A DNA stretch of 64,000 bases from JBCDBD01 sp039184335. GTDB lineage: Bacteria > Bacteroidota > Bacteroidia > Flavobacteriales > Flavobacteriaceae. A program made the position numbers and the translations under genes. Location: positions 124,001 to 188,000 of the forward strand of contig JBCDBD010000003.1 of assembly GCA_039184335.1 (NCBI GenBank). Direction: 5' to 3'. Positions 34,912 through 43,482 of the stretch are shown here, one piece after another. A model generated the notes under the pieces. The model was not told where the DNA came from, did no database searches, and was given only the letters and a program-made list of their open reading frames with translations. How positions within the stretch are numbered: position 1 is the first letter of the stretch; every line of letters begins with the position of its first letter.

Positions 34912-36135
34912 TTACAGTTGATATATCCATTCTTCAGGATTGAGCTTATTGGTATCTTCGTACAAATAAAACTTCAATTTTGTAGTGCCGTTAGACCGAT
35001 TGGTATAAACGTCACCCAATATTTCTTTAGCTGCCACCTTATCCCCTTTTTGAACATAGGTCTTAGAAAGGTTGTAGTACATACTAATGTAATTCCCATG
35101 CCGTATGTATACGCCCTTAATGCCCATTTTGTTGGTGAATATGGTAATGACCTCCCCTTCAAAAATGGCCCTGGCTTTTTCTCCTTCTTCAGTGGCGATG
35201 GTGACCCCGTTGTTCTGATGTTTTATGCCCGGATAGACTTTATCGCTGTAAACCCCAAAACCTTGGCTTTTGATTCCCTTCGCGACTGGCCAAATAAGCC
35301 TGCCTTTATTTGATATAAAGTTATCGGCAACGAGTTTATATTCTGGGGTCAATTCAAATTTCGTGCTATTTGCCTTTCCTGCTCTTTCGTTTGAACTCGC
35401 AATGGCCCTTTTGATCAAGCGATCAATTTCACGATTGATACGTTTTCGCTCTTTCTCTTTCGCTGCTATGGCTGCAGTATACTTACTTTCATTGTCACGA
35501 ATACTATGTAACAATTCTTTTTGGGCAAGTATTTCGCGAGAGAGTTCATTCTTGATCTTTACATTATCTGCAAGCAGCCGTTCTTTATTCTTTCGTTGTT
35601 CGGTCAACCCCCTGTTCAACTCAAGAAGTTTTTCGGTTCTTGTCTTTATTTTATTCCCTTGGATCTTGCGATGCTCTGCATATTGTTTCAGATACTGAAA
35701 TCGCTTGTAAGCTTGGTAAAAGTTTTGTGATGACAAAAGAAATAGCACCCTGTTGTTTTGTGCCCTGTTCTGGTATGATTGTTGAACTAACTTGGCATAA
35801 TCTTCTTTTAATACACGTAAATCGCTCCTTAGCTTGCTTACACTTCTGATGTTGGCATTGATTTGACGGTTTAAGAGGTTCGATTGCTGATTGGTCACCC
35901 GAATCAATTGCTGGCGTGTATTTATTTTTTTGTCCAAGGCATCCATCTGGTCCAAAACATTGCCCCTTTCCTTTTTTTTATCAAAAAGCAATCGATTGAT
36001 TTCCCTTATCTCTTTTTGGAGTCGGTTCCTTTTTGCTTCTAGAGCCTTTTGCTCATTGCTTTGAGCAAGACCCTCAAAACAGAGAAAAAAAATCAACGCT
36101 AAACAATACAATGTATACGGCGCACTGTCTCTCAT
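34912..36135 (-). CDS. EnvC-like murein hydrolase activator (degenerate M23)
   Basis: The 407-aa protein has a signal peptide (ending FEGLAQS), a long coiled coil (about residues 28-250) and a C-terminal LytM/M23-like domain. The zinc-ligand positions of active M23 enzymes are lost. The region corresponding to H-x-G-V-D reads NNGVTI, and the final H-x-H segment reads KLKFYLYED. This fits EnvC-type proteins, which activate amidases rather than cut peptidoglycan themselves. The start ATG overlaps the stop of the DUF4292 gene by one base (TAATG). Confidence 0.85.
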   Translation of the reverse strand: MRDSAPYTLYCLALIFFLCFEGLAQSNEQKALEAKRNRLQKEIREINRLLFDKKKERGNVLDQMDALDKKINTRQQLIRVTNQQSNLLNRQINANIRSVSKLRSDLRVLKEDYAKLVQQSYQNRAQNNRVLFLLSSQNFYQAYKRFQYLKQYAEHRKIQGNKIKTRTEKLLELNRGLTEQRKNKERLLADNVKIKNELSREILAQKELLHSIRDNESKYTAAIAAKEKERKRINREIDRLIKRAIASSNERAGKANSTKFELTPEYKLVADNFISNKGRLIWPVAKGIKSQGFGVYSDKVYPGIKHQNNGVTIATEEGEKARAIFEGEVITIFTNKMGIKGVYIRHGNYISMYYNLSKTYVQKGDKVAAKEILGDVYTNRSNGTTKLKFYLYEDTNKLNPEEWIYQL

Positions 36136-36923
36136 TATTTTAGCACAATCGCTTTAAAACCCTTCGGTATCTTATAGGGGTAATTCAATTTTTTGTTGAG
36201 TTCTAACCCCTTAAACTCAAGACTTATGGTGTTTGTCTTGTTTTTCACTGATGCTGTGATCGCTATTTCATTGGGTAAAACTTTTTCTTTGATCTCTTGA
36301 TAATCGTACTGTATTCTCAAGAGCCTATCTTCTATCGGTTGTGTAAGAAGTTGTTCTGCCATCTTAAAGTTGACCGGTTCAATCAAAAATAGGGTCTTGA
36401 ACAATTCGCGGTCTTTTTTCAATTTCAGCCCATAATGCTTTGTATTGTTCTCCGTGACATATTTATCATCGTTCAGATTGAATAGGGCGTTTCCTAAAAT
36501 CACGTTCTGTACTTTTTCAAAATCGAGTGCTGTGCCCAACAAATTGCTCAGGTACTCAAAATCGCCTTCAAAATATTCCCCTTCAAGTTTATTATAGAAT
36601 GAAACTTTTCCTGGGGTAATATTGGCTTTTAGCATGCCTAAGGGAGCACTGATCCAAATGACCTTGTCCTTTTCCATTCTCAGGCTTACCGTAACCCCCT
36701 GTGAAGATCTTCCATCAGAGTAGTCAATCTTTACACGACCGTTCAGGGTTTCAAAATCGGTTTGGTTGTTGTAATGGTTTTCTATGATTTTTTTTGCCGA
36801 TAATGATCTGTCCGTTTCTCCAGATGCAATGGTCTTGGTTGATTTACAGGAGCTCATTATCAGGCCAATGGTAAAAATCCCCATTGTCTTCACCAAAGTC
36901 TGAAAAACCCTATTGCCTGTCAT
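36135..36923 (-). CDS. DUF4292 lipoprotein
   Basis: The 262-aa protein has a lipoprotein signal (KTMGIFTIGLIMSSCKSTK) with the acylated Cys in SSC. The DUF4292-like body (TLNGRVKIDYSDGRSSQGVT, KDKVIWISAPLGMLKANITP) has a LolA/LolB-like beta layout. It is between the TPR gene (2 bp upstream) and the EnvC-like gene (overlap). The conserved trio suggests a role in envelope assembly. No direct function is known to me. Confidence 0.88.
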   Translation of the reverse strand: MTGNRVFQTLVKTMGIFTIGLIMSSCKSTKTIASGETDRSLSAKKIIENHYNNQTDFETLNGRVKIDYSDGRSSQGVTVSLRMEKDKVIWISAPLGMLKANITPGKVSFYNKLEGEYFEGDFEYLSNLLGTALDFEKVQNVILGNALFNLNDDKYVTENNTKHYGLKLKKDRELFKTLFLIEPVNFKMAEQLLTQPIEDRLLRIQYDYQEIKEKVLPNEIAITASVKNKTNTISLEFKGLELNKKLNYPYKIPKGFKAIVLK

Positions 36924-36924
36924 C

Positions 36925-37866
36925 TCAAGATCCCTGTTTTATTTTGTTAAGGTACTCATTTGCTTTTGATATATTGCCCAAAGCCTTATATGAAGCTGCC
37001 AGTTCTTTATAGATGGCATTACGTATCGTAGGGTCATCAATCACATAGTCTAGACCAGTTTCTAAAACCGTAATAGCTTCATCATATTTTTCATTTTTGC
37101 CTAACGCATGCCCATGGGCATAGTAGAAATAGGGTTGTAGTGGATAAGCTTCCAAGGCTTGTTCAGTAAAGGCCAATAGAGCAACATGGTCTTCGCTTGA
37201 AATCATTGTAGCTATGGTTGCGCGGTAGCTTTTATCTTCCTTATCTGTTTCTTCTTCTTTCACGGCATCCTTGGTTTTGGCAGTTGTTTCCGATTTGGCC
37301 ATTTTTCTTAAGGAATCGTTGATTTTAGGATACATCTGTTTTGTGAAATCTGACTTTTTGAGCTTGTTCAATATTTCTTTGGCCTGCTGGTATTTATGCT
37401 GGCCAAAATAAATCAAGGCTAGGTTTTGCTGGGTTTTTTCTGAGCTTAGGGGAAGGTTCTCCTTAATTGCATCAATCAGATTTCCTTGTTCTTCAAAGAC
37501 TTCAACAAGTGTATGCAAATACCAATAGTTTGAGGGTTCAGCAGAAAATGCAGCTATGGCATACCCTTCTGCGGTAATGGGTTGCCGGTCAAGAAAGTAC
37601 GATTTAGCCAGTTCGTGGTCAACAACAACGTTGGTCGAATCAAGCCGTTTGCATTCCAAGAACAGGTTAATGGCCTTGTCATAGTTCTGTATTCCCTTTT
37701 GTTTCAGAGCCTCAAAAAAGCTTTCCTGAAATTCATCTGAGTATTCCTCCAAAAAAAATTCTGCACTCTCCTGCGTCTCTATTCGGTCATCTTGGGCATA
37801 TACGTTCATAGGACAGGTTGCTATTCCGTACACAAAAATCACAATTTGAAGGTATGCTCTTCCCAT
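36925..37866 (-). CDS. periplasmic tetratricopeptide repeat protein
   Basis: The start at 37866 gives MGRAYLQIVIFVYGIATCPM then NVYAQ, a signal peptide; the frame to 37887 begins with TTG and adds a polar stretch. The protein of about 313 aa has TPR-like helices (NYDKAINLFLECKRLDSTNV, AEGYAIAAFSAEPSNYWYLH, QQNLALIYFGQHKYQQAKEI and, late, YDEAITVLETGLDYVIDDPT). It is a scaffold-type protein. It is directly upstream of the DUF4292 and EnvC-like genes. Confidence 0.85.
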   Translation of the reverse strand: MGRAYLQIVIFVYGIATCPMNVYAQDDRIETQESAEFFLEEYSDEFQESFFEALKQKGIQNYDKAINLFLECKRLDSTNVVVDHELAKSYFLDRQPITAEGYAIAAFSAEPSNYWYLHTLVEVFEEQGNLIDAIKENLPLSSEKTQQNLALIYFGQHKYQQAKEILNKLKKSDFTKQMYPKINDSLRKMAKSETTAKTKDAVKEEETDKEDKSYRATIATMISSEDHVALLAFTEQALEAYPLQPYFYYAHGHALGKNEKYDEAITVLETGLDYVIDDPTIRNAIYKELAASYKALGNISKANEYLNKIKQGS

Positions 37867-37910
37867 ACATTTCCTGTTCTCACCCAAATGTTGACCGAAA
37901 CGACCAATTC

Positions 37911-38927
37911 TTATTCCATTACGGAGTAATCGCCAATACTGATGGTTTCATAGTTGCCATTGTAAACGACATGATTCCCAATCATGGCATTGTCAAGATT
38001 TGCATTTCGTATGCTGCTCTTACTTTGGATAATGCTATTCTTTATGGTTGAATTTTCGACTATGGTATCTGAACCGATGGAAACATAAGGCCCAACAGTA
38101 GTATTTTTCAAAACCACATTTTCTCCCAAAAAACAAGGCTCAATAATATTTGCATTTTCCATCACCACCGTATTGGAAATCAAATTTTCACCATCGTCTT
38201 CCAAAAAGCCCAACATACGTTGATTGGTCTCAACAGTTACATCTTTATTGCCACAATCCATCCATTCATCTACCTTGCCTGGCACAAATTTCATTCCGTT
38301 TTTCATCATTCGTTTGATTCCATCATTGATTTGATATTCTCCCCCATTGATGATATCATTATCCAATACGTATTGCAGTTCATTTTTGAGCACTCCAATA
38401 TCTTTAAAATAGTAAATTCCAATGACTGCCAAATCAGATATATAGTCTTGCGGCTTTTCTACCAATGCTACAATTTCGTTCGCATCATTTAATTTAACTA
38501 CCCCATAAGCTTGGGGATTGTCAACCTGTTTTACCCATATGACACTGTCTGCCGACTTGTCTAAATCGAACTCAGCACGGATCAATGTATCTGCATAGGC
38601 AACCACAGCAGGACCGCTCAACGATGCTACGGCACTCATAATGGCATGACCTGTGCCCAAAGGTTGGTCTTGTCGGTATATGGATGCCTTGGCTCCAAGA
38701 TTGTTGGCCAATTCTTGAAGGCTTTTGACCACTTCATCACCAAAGAAGGCAGGGTCACCCAAAATAAAGGCAATCTCTTCAATTTTTTCGCCCAATACTT
38801 TGGCAATATCACTCACCAGTCGGTGCACGATCGGTTTGCCTGCCACAGGAATCAGGGGTTTTGGTACAGTTAAGGTATGGGGTCTCAACCTCGAACCCCT
38901 TCCTGCCATAGGTACTATAATTTTCAT
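37911..38927 (-). CDS. sugar nucleotidyltransferase with left-handed beta-helix domain
   Basis: The enzyme should join a sugar-1-phosphate to a nucleotide. The start at 38927 (MKIIVPMAGRGSRLRPHTLT) is chosen because the family begins there; the frame to 39062 crosses into the dut gene. The 338-aa protein has the pyrophosphorylase signature GRGSRLRPHTLTVPKPLIPV and a C-terminal hexapeptide-repeat beta-helix (residues ~250-335: NANIIEPCFLGENVVLKNTT). The dTDP-glucose or UDP-sugar type cannot be separated by eye. It follows dut closely. Confidence 0.88.
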   Translation of the reverse strand: MKIIVPMAGRGSRLRPHTLTVPKPLIPVAGKPIVHRLVSDIAKVLGEKIEEIAFILGDPAFFGDEVVKSLQELANNLGAKASIYRQDQPLGTGHAIMSAVASLSGPAVVAYADTLIRAEFDLDKSADSVIWVKQVDNPQAYGVVKLNDANEIVALVEKPQDYISDLAVIGIYYFKDIGVLKNELQYVLDNDIINGGEYQINDGIKRMMKNGMKFVPGKVDEWMDCGNKDVTVETNQRMLGFLEDDGENLISNTVVMENANIIEPCFLGENVVLKNTTVGPYVSIGSDTIVENSTIKNSIIQSKSSIRNANLDNAMIGNHVVYNGNYETISIGDYSVME

Positions 38928-38934
38928 GCTTGTT

Positions 38935-39369
38935 TCATTTATTGCCTGTGCTGCCAAAACCACCTTTGCCCCTTGAGGTTTCCGATATTTCATCCACCAA
39001 GGTCCATGCTGCACGTTCATGCTTGGCAATGACCAATTGCGCAATGCGTTCGCCGTTTTCAATGGTAAAGTCTTGATCGGAAAGGTTGACCAAGATTACG
39101 CCAATTTCTCCCCTATAGTCGGCATCAATGGTTCCTGGTGCGTTCAATACCGTCACCCCTTTTTTGGCCGCCAGACCGCTTCTGGGTCTTACTTGGGCCT
39201 CAAACCCAATGGGAAGTTCAATGAACAGTCCGGTTTTAATGATTGCTCTTGCTAAAGGTTTTAACGTAATGACCTCTGAAATATTTGCCCTCAAATCCAT
39301 TCCGGCAGCAGCAATGGTTTCGTAATTGGGCAGTTCATGTACAGATTTGTTGATGATCTTAATGTTCAC
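38935..39369 (-). CDS. dut: dUTP diphosphatase
   Basis: This enzyme hydrolyses dUTP to keep uracil out of DNA. The 144-aa trimeric-type protein shows the five conserved motifs in order: AGMDLRAN, RPRSGLAAKKG, the substrate hairpin NAPGTIDADYRGEIGV, GERIAQLVI and the C-terminal P-loop-like RGKGGFGSTG. The start codon is GTG at 39369. It overlaps the end of the flippase gene by 11 bp. Confidence 0.95.
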   Translation of the reverse strand: MNIKIINKSVHELPNYETIAAAGMDLRANISEVITLKPLARAIIKTGLFIELPIGFEAQVRPRSGLAAKKGVTVLNAPGTIDADYRGEIGVILVNLSDQDFTIENGERIAQLVIAKHERAAWTLVDEISETSRGKGGFGSTGNK

Positions 39370-40813
39370 GCTTCAAAAATATTGTTTTCAATCGGTCGCC
39401 CTCAAGTTTATAGACCAACATCAAAAATACTAAAAGAAGCACGCTACCTGTTATTAAATTTCGGTTAAAAACATAAAATGACAGCATAGAAAACAGCATA
39501 GAGATGCCCCCGTAGAACAAAATTTTACGCATATTATAGGGTATTGGATAATATTTCTTTCCAAAAGAATAAGAAAGTACCATCATCGAAGCATATGCAA
39601 TCAAGGTTGCTATTGCTGAGGCCATATATCCTATATGGGGAATAAAGATGAAGTTGATGAACAATGTCAACATCGCACCCACTGCCGAAATGTAAGCTCC
39701 GTATTGGGTGCGGTCAGTAATTTTATACCAAACAGAGAGGTTATGGTAAATGCCTAGGCAGAAGCTTGCCCATAATATGATGGGTACTATCGAAATAGCC
39801 TCTAGATATTCGTTGTTCAAAATCAATACCCTGGCCAGTGTATCTATGAACACGGTTACTGCCAATACGATCATACTGCCAAAAACCACAAAGTAATTGG
39901 TAATCTGGGCATACGTTTTTTGTGGATTTTCAGAATTGGAATGACTAAAGAAAAAGGGCTCTACCCCCATTCGAAATGCGGTGCCGAAAAGTGTCATAAA
40001 CAAGGCCAATTTATAGCATGCCCCATACTTTCCCGCTTCAGTTTCAGATACCATATTGGTCAACAAAATCTTGTCTACGACCTCATTGATCGTAAACGCT
40101 ACCCCAGCAAGCATCACGGGCATCGCATATCTGAGCATTTGTTTCCAAAGTGTTCCGTCAAAACCATAGGTTCTTCTTATATAGGCCGGTAAGAGCATCA
40201 ATACTGTAACCCCACTGGCGATGATATTTGAAATGAAAATATACGCAATCTCAAAGTTCGAACGGTAAATGTCATTCCAAAAGTCATGGTTGTCAGTCGC
40301 CATTTTCGGTAAAACCAATAAGAAGAAGACGTTAAACCCTAAATTAACAGCCACATTGAAGGTTTTCAATAGGGTAAACCTTATCGGTTTTTCATTGGCC
40401 CTCAACAATGCAAATGGAACTATGGCCAGGGCATCCAACACCAAAATATATATGGTATACCCTATAAAATCCTCTTTGATTCCCGTAAAACTTGAAATCA
40501 TCGGTTTCCCCAAAAAAGCCAAAACCAAAAAAAGGAAAGATGATCCCAACAAAGAGACCAAAGCGGTTGAAATTACGGTTTCCCTTTGGGGTTGTTTGTG
40601 AAAAAACCTAAAAAAAGCGGTCTCCATTCCATAGGCCAAAAAGACATTGAAAATGGCAATCCATGAATAAATGTTAATATACTCGCCATAGCCTGCGGCC
40701 TGGACAAAAACCGAAGTGTAGAGCGGCAATAGCAAAACGGACAACACCCGGGGCAATACTGTTGCCAGACCGTAAACGGCCGTTTGCTTGAAAAGCTTTT
40801 GAAGAGGATTCAA
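39359..40813 (-). CDS. oligosaccharide flippase (MATE/Wzx-like)
   Basis: The protein has about 14 membrane helices and the pattern of polysaccharide/lipid flippases (KLFKQTAVYGLATVLPRVLS at the N-terminus). A TTG at 40813 gives MNPLQKLFKQTAVYGL, the usual beginning of this Flavobacteriia family; a longer frame starts with another TTG at 40849, inside a hairpin. No ATG fits. It heads a leftward envelope cluster (flippase, dut, nucleotidyltransferase, TPR, DUF4292, EnvC-like). The substrate is unknown. Confidence 0.86.
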   Translation of the reverse strand: MNPLQKLFKQTAVYGLATVLPRVLSVLLLPLYTSVFVQAAGYGEYINIYSWIAIFNVFLAYGMETAFFRFFHKQPQRETVISTALVSLLGSSFLFLVLAFLGKPMISSFTGIKEDFIGYTIYILVLDALAIVPFALLRANEKPIRFTLLKTFNVAVNLGFNVFFLLVLPKMATDNHDFWNDIYRSNFEIAYIFISNIIASGVTVLMLLPAYIRRTYGFDGTLWKQMLRYAMPVMLAGVAFTINEVVDKILLTNMVSETEAGKYGACYKLALFMTLFGTAFRMGVEPFFFSHSNSENPQKTYAQITNYFVVFGSMIVLAVTVFIDTLARVLILNNEYLEAISIVPIILWASFCLGIYHNLSVWYKITDRTQYGAYISAVGAMLTLFINFIFIPHIGYMASAIATLIAYASMMVLSYSFGKKYYPIPYNMRKILFYGGISMLFSMLSFYVFNRNLITGSVLLLVFLMLVYKLEGDRLKTIFLKREH

Positions 40814-40836
40814 AAGATGAAAAGTCTTTAATAGTA

Positions 40837-40859
40837 ACCCCGAAGCCAATCTCCGGGGT
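40837..40859 (-). terminator. hairpin between lipoprotein gene and flippase
   Basis: ACCCCG / CGGGGT form a 6-bp stem around an 11-nt loop, about 60 bp past the stop of the upstream lipoprotein gene and 24 bp before the preferred flippase start. Only a weak T-run follows (TTACTATTAAAG), so termination is likely incomplete. Confidence 0.35.
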
Positions 40860-40918
40860 CATATTTCATATAAAAGTAGTCATAAACCACCGTTGTTCAA
40901 AGTTGAACCCCTTGATCT

Positions 40919-41410
40919 CTATTGGTAAATCAATGGTTTCTTTTCCTTGATGTCAGAAACTTTGGTGAAATTTTCGGTACTATCCCCTGCTTTCACATAA
41001 ACAATAATGGCTTCGTCACTTTCAAGTTTAAAGCCTGACACCATCTTCTTGCTCAGCTCGGGGGGTTGATTACCAACCTCCTTTGTTGAATCACTGTGCA
41101 TGACCATATCTGGTTTAGTATCCCTAACCGATAGATACGTTGCTTTCAGCACTTTTTTCCCTTCTTTTTGCTCCACTTTACATTTAAAAAGTTTCCCTCT
41201 AAAGTATACCGAGGTAAAGGAAACCTCTGCATCAGAAGTAAATGGAAGCTCCATGTTCATGCCCGAACCGCTTTCAGCCCTGCCACCCGTCCATTTTTGG
41301 CAAGTGGCATTTTCAACCACAAATGGAGGGTCTAGCACCAACTTTTTTTGTGATGAACAGCCAGAGGATAATAGTCCTATGGTTAGAACGATATACGTCA
41401 GTGTTTTCAT
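40919..41410 (-). CDS. lipoprotein of unknown function
   Basis: The start at 41410 gives a lipoprotein signal MKTLTYIVLTIGLLSSGCSS with the Cys in SSGC; the longer frame from 41470 adds a hydrophobic run that would mask it. The 163-aa product has a mature part with an acidic-polar pattern (CQKWTGGRAESGSGMNMELP) and several lysines. It is the last gene of a leftward unit with a sigma factor and a multi-helix protein, so it may be a target or a sensor of that unit. Confidence 0.7.
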   Translation of the reverse strand: MKTLTYIVLTIGLLSSGCSSQKKLVLDPPFVVENATCQKWTGGRAESGSGMNMELPFTSDAEVSFTSVYFRGKLFKCKVEQKEGKKVLKATYLSVRDTKPDMVMHSDSTKEVGNQPPELSKKMVSGFKLESDEAIIVYVKAGDSTENFTKVSDIKEKKPLIYQ

Positions 41411-41473
41411 AATAATCTTGGTTTTAACATCATAAAGATATAAAACCAAAAGTAGTGCCAAAGAAAACACACT

Positions 41474-42037
41474 TCAGGTTTTACTGTCTTTCAATGATCT
41501 AAGGGTATCTTGTTCCTTGATTATCTGAACAACGATCAGTAGTGCCAAAGCTGAGAGCGATACGATGGAAGATATGATAATGTAAAGGTAAAACCCTTTG
41601 GAAAAGGTAGTTTTAAAACCTGGCAGCAACATGGTAAATCCTATCGTGTAGATGCCAAATGCCAAGGGAGTGATCAGAAAATGTACCCATCGGCGTCGAA
41701 TATAATAGCGCAACATGCCTTTTTTGAAATCTTGGGTCTGCAATACCACATTCAACTGTTTTAGGGCCCTTATGCTACATACTTCCAAAACAATTCGCAC
41801 CAATAAAGGGGCCATCATTAGAAAAAGAGCTATCATAGTCGTTGTGGACCGATATGCTGAAACATGAAAGAAAAATATAAGCAGTATCACTAAGGTCAGG
41901 CTGAGTACAATATAGGCAATCCGCTGTTTAATTTTGATTTTTCGAATCTTATTCGCTATGCGATCGGCACCCCCGGATGGTATTTCTGGTACAATCTGTT
42001 TGTTCCATTCTGATTTGATGTCTTCAAATGACCTCAT
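41474..42037 (-). CDS. four-helix membrane protein next to an ECF sigma factor
   Basis: Starting at MRSFEDIKSEW (42037) the protein is about 187 aa. It has a cytoplasmic N-terminus (residues 1-40) and four membrane helices (about 42-62, 70-92, 125-148, 152-176). No known family is recognised. The gene overlaps the end of the sigma-factor gene by 14 bp, which suggests it is its anti-sigma factor or partner. The N-terminal ~40 residues would be the sigma-binding part; this is inference. Confidence 0.65.
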   Translation of the reverse strand: MRSFEDIKSEWNKQIVPEIPSGGADRIANKIRKIKIKQRIAYIVLSLTLVILLIFFFHVSAYRSTTTMIALFLMMAPLLVRIVLEVCSIRALKQLNVVLQTQDFKKGMLRYYIRRRWVHFLITPLAFGIYTIGFTMLLPGFKTTFSKGFYLYIIISSIVSLSALALLIVVQIIKEQDTLRSLKDSKT

Positions 42038-42509
42038 GTTGCACACATTTTGTTAAATTGTTTTTAATGCGATGGACCCTTACTCTAATGGCCTCATGGG
42101 AAACTCCTGTGATTGCAGCAATTTCTTTTTGGGGAATTCCTTCCAGTTCCAAAAGAATGATGCTCCTGTTCTCTTTTGAAAGTTTGTTGATGCAGTTGTA
42201 CATTTTCCGCATCCTTTCTTCATGGTCCAACGGTTCTCCATCGGTATCAGAAGTCACATTATCTAAGACTTCCTGTCCTTTGTTGAACTTCTTTTTCCTC
42301 AACTCAAGCAGACAGGTATTGACCGTAATCCTATAGATCCAAGTAGAAATATGGGCCTCTTTTCGAAAGTTGGGCAAGTGCTGCCATACTTTAAGAAATA
42401 CCTCTTGGGCAAGGTCTTCTGCCAAGGCCTGGTGGCCATTGACATACCCCAAGCATAGACGAATCACTTTTTGGTAATTTTCTTGATATATTGTTTCAAA
42501 CTGAAATTC
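42024..42509 (-). CDS. ECF-type RNA polymerase sigma factor
   Basis: The protein has sigma region 2 (YQKVIRLCLGYVNGHQALAE, DLAQEVFLKVWQHLP) and region 4 (LSKENRSIILLELEGIPQKE, IAAITGVSHEAIRVRVHRIK). The longest frame reaches ATG 42605 and overlaps the upstream hydrolase gene by 80 bp. A TTG at 42509, preceded by AGAAGAA, begins MEFQFETIYQENYQKV as in relatives and removes the overlap, so it is preferred. Either start keeps the whole core. The next gene is a candidate partner in the membrane. Confidence 0.86.
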   Translation of the reverse strand, partial: EFQFETIYQENYQKVIRLCLGYVNGHQALAEDLAQEVFLKVWQHLPNFRKEAHISTWIYRITVNTCLLELRKKKFNKGQEVLDNVTSDTDGEPLDHEERMRKMYNCINKLSKENRSIILLELEGIPQKEIAAITGVSHEAIRVRVHRIKNNLTKCVQHEVI

Positions 42510-42525
42510 CAATTCTTCTATAATC

Positions 42526-43368
42526 TTATGGGAGTTGTTGTGAAATTTGGCCCAACAGCCATTCCAAATCATCATACATAATAAAATGAGCAGAATTTTC
42601 GGCAATTCTTAGCTCATAGCCCGAAAGATTCTTGTACTGCTCTTCATAGATCTTACGGGCCATTTCAACACCGTAGGGTTTGGCTGCCGCCAAAACCGTG
42701 ACTGGCACCTTTATTTCGGCAATGGTTTCCCTCAAATCCAATTTGAGCAAATCGGTATACCCATAAACATAGGTTTTGCGATCAGCCATTTTCATCCATT
42801 CTGAAATCTGTACCCTAGCTTCAGGGTCTGAGGTCATCATGGTAGCCATCTGCGTTGCCATTCGATCAAAATCCTCTTCACCCATGGCAAGCAAGTTTTG
42901 ATTGTAAGGATTGTCATAGACCATATCTTCACTCTTAAAGTTCGGAATCATCAGGGCCCCTGTAGACGGAAGCGCGTCAACAACCACTAAATTTTTATAA
43001 GGTACGGCTGTGCTACTTGCCAACCATAGCCCAAGTGCTCCTCCAAGGCTATGGCCGATTATCGATACTTCTTGAAGTTCTTTTTTTTCCACATAATTTT
43101 CTATGCCCTCTTTTATTTTTAAAAGCCATGGTGTCTCAATTGCTGGAACTTCACCAAAGCCGGCAAAGGTGAACACGTGGCATTCATAATTTTGTGACAA
43201 TGATGCCACTACATCGTCCCAGACGGCTCCTGTGCAGCTAAACCCGGGAAACAACAGCACAGGGCTGCCTTTACCTTGAACGGCGACCTCAAAAGGCCAT
43301 TCTTGTGCTTTCAGGCTGGGTATTGAAATCAAAAGAAATAGGATAATTGTTTTTCGAAACGTTTTCAT
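42526..43368 (-). CDS. secreted alpha/beta hydrolase
   Basis: The 280-aa protein has a signal peptide (MKTFRKTIILFLLISIPSLK then AQ) and an alpha/beta-hydrolase fold with the nucleophile elbow GHSLGGALGLW. The oxyanion-region motif is LLFPGFSCTGAVWDD and the final His lies in NSAHFIMYDD. The substrate is unknown; it is likely an esterase or lipase in the periplasm. It is directly upstream of the ECF sigma gene in the same direction. Confidence 0.88.
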   Translation of the reverse strand: MKTFRKTIILFLLISIPSLKAQEWPFEVAVQGKGSPVLLFPGFSCTGAVWDDVVASLSQNYECHVFTFAGFGEVPAIETPWLLKIKEGIENYVEKKELQEVSIIGHSLGGALGLWLASSTAVPYKNLVVVDALPSTGALMIPNFKSEDMVYDNPYNQNLLAMGEEDFDRMATQMATMMTSDPEARVQISEWMKMADRKTYVYGYTDLLKLDLRETIAEIKVPVTVLAAAKPYGVEMARKIYEEQYKNLSGYELRIAENSAHFIMYDDLEWLLGQISQQLP

Positions 43369-43429
43369 AAGAGATTTTTATAATTCATTTTCTCTTTAGA
43401 TACCCGTTTTTAAAAATGTTACGCATGTC

Positions 43430-43455
43430 AAAAAAAAATCCCGTAAAAACGGGAT
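43430..43455 (-). terminator. strong terminator of the ATP synthase operon
   Basis: ATCCCGT / ACGGGAT (43438-43444, 43449-43455) form a 7-bp stem with a 4-nt loop. On the minus strand it is followed by a run of T residues, a textbook rho-independent terminator 28 bp after the atpG stop. Confidence 0.88.
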
Positions 43456-43482
43456 CCTTTATGTAAATATGCTTATTTGTTC

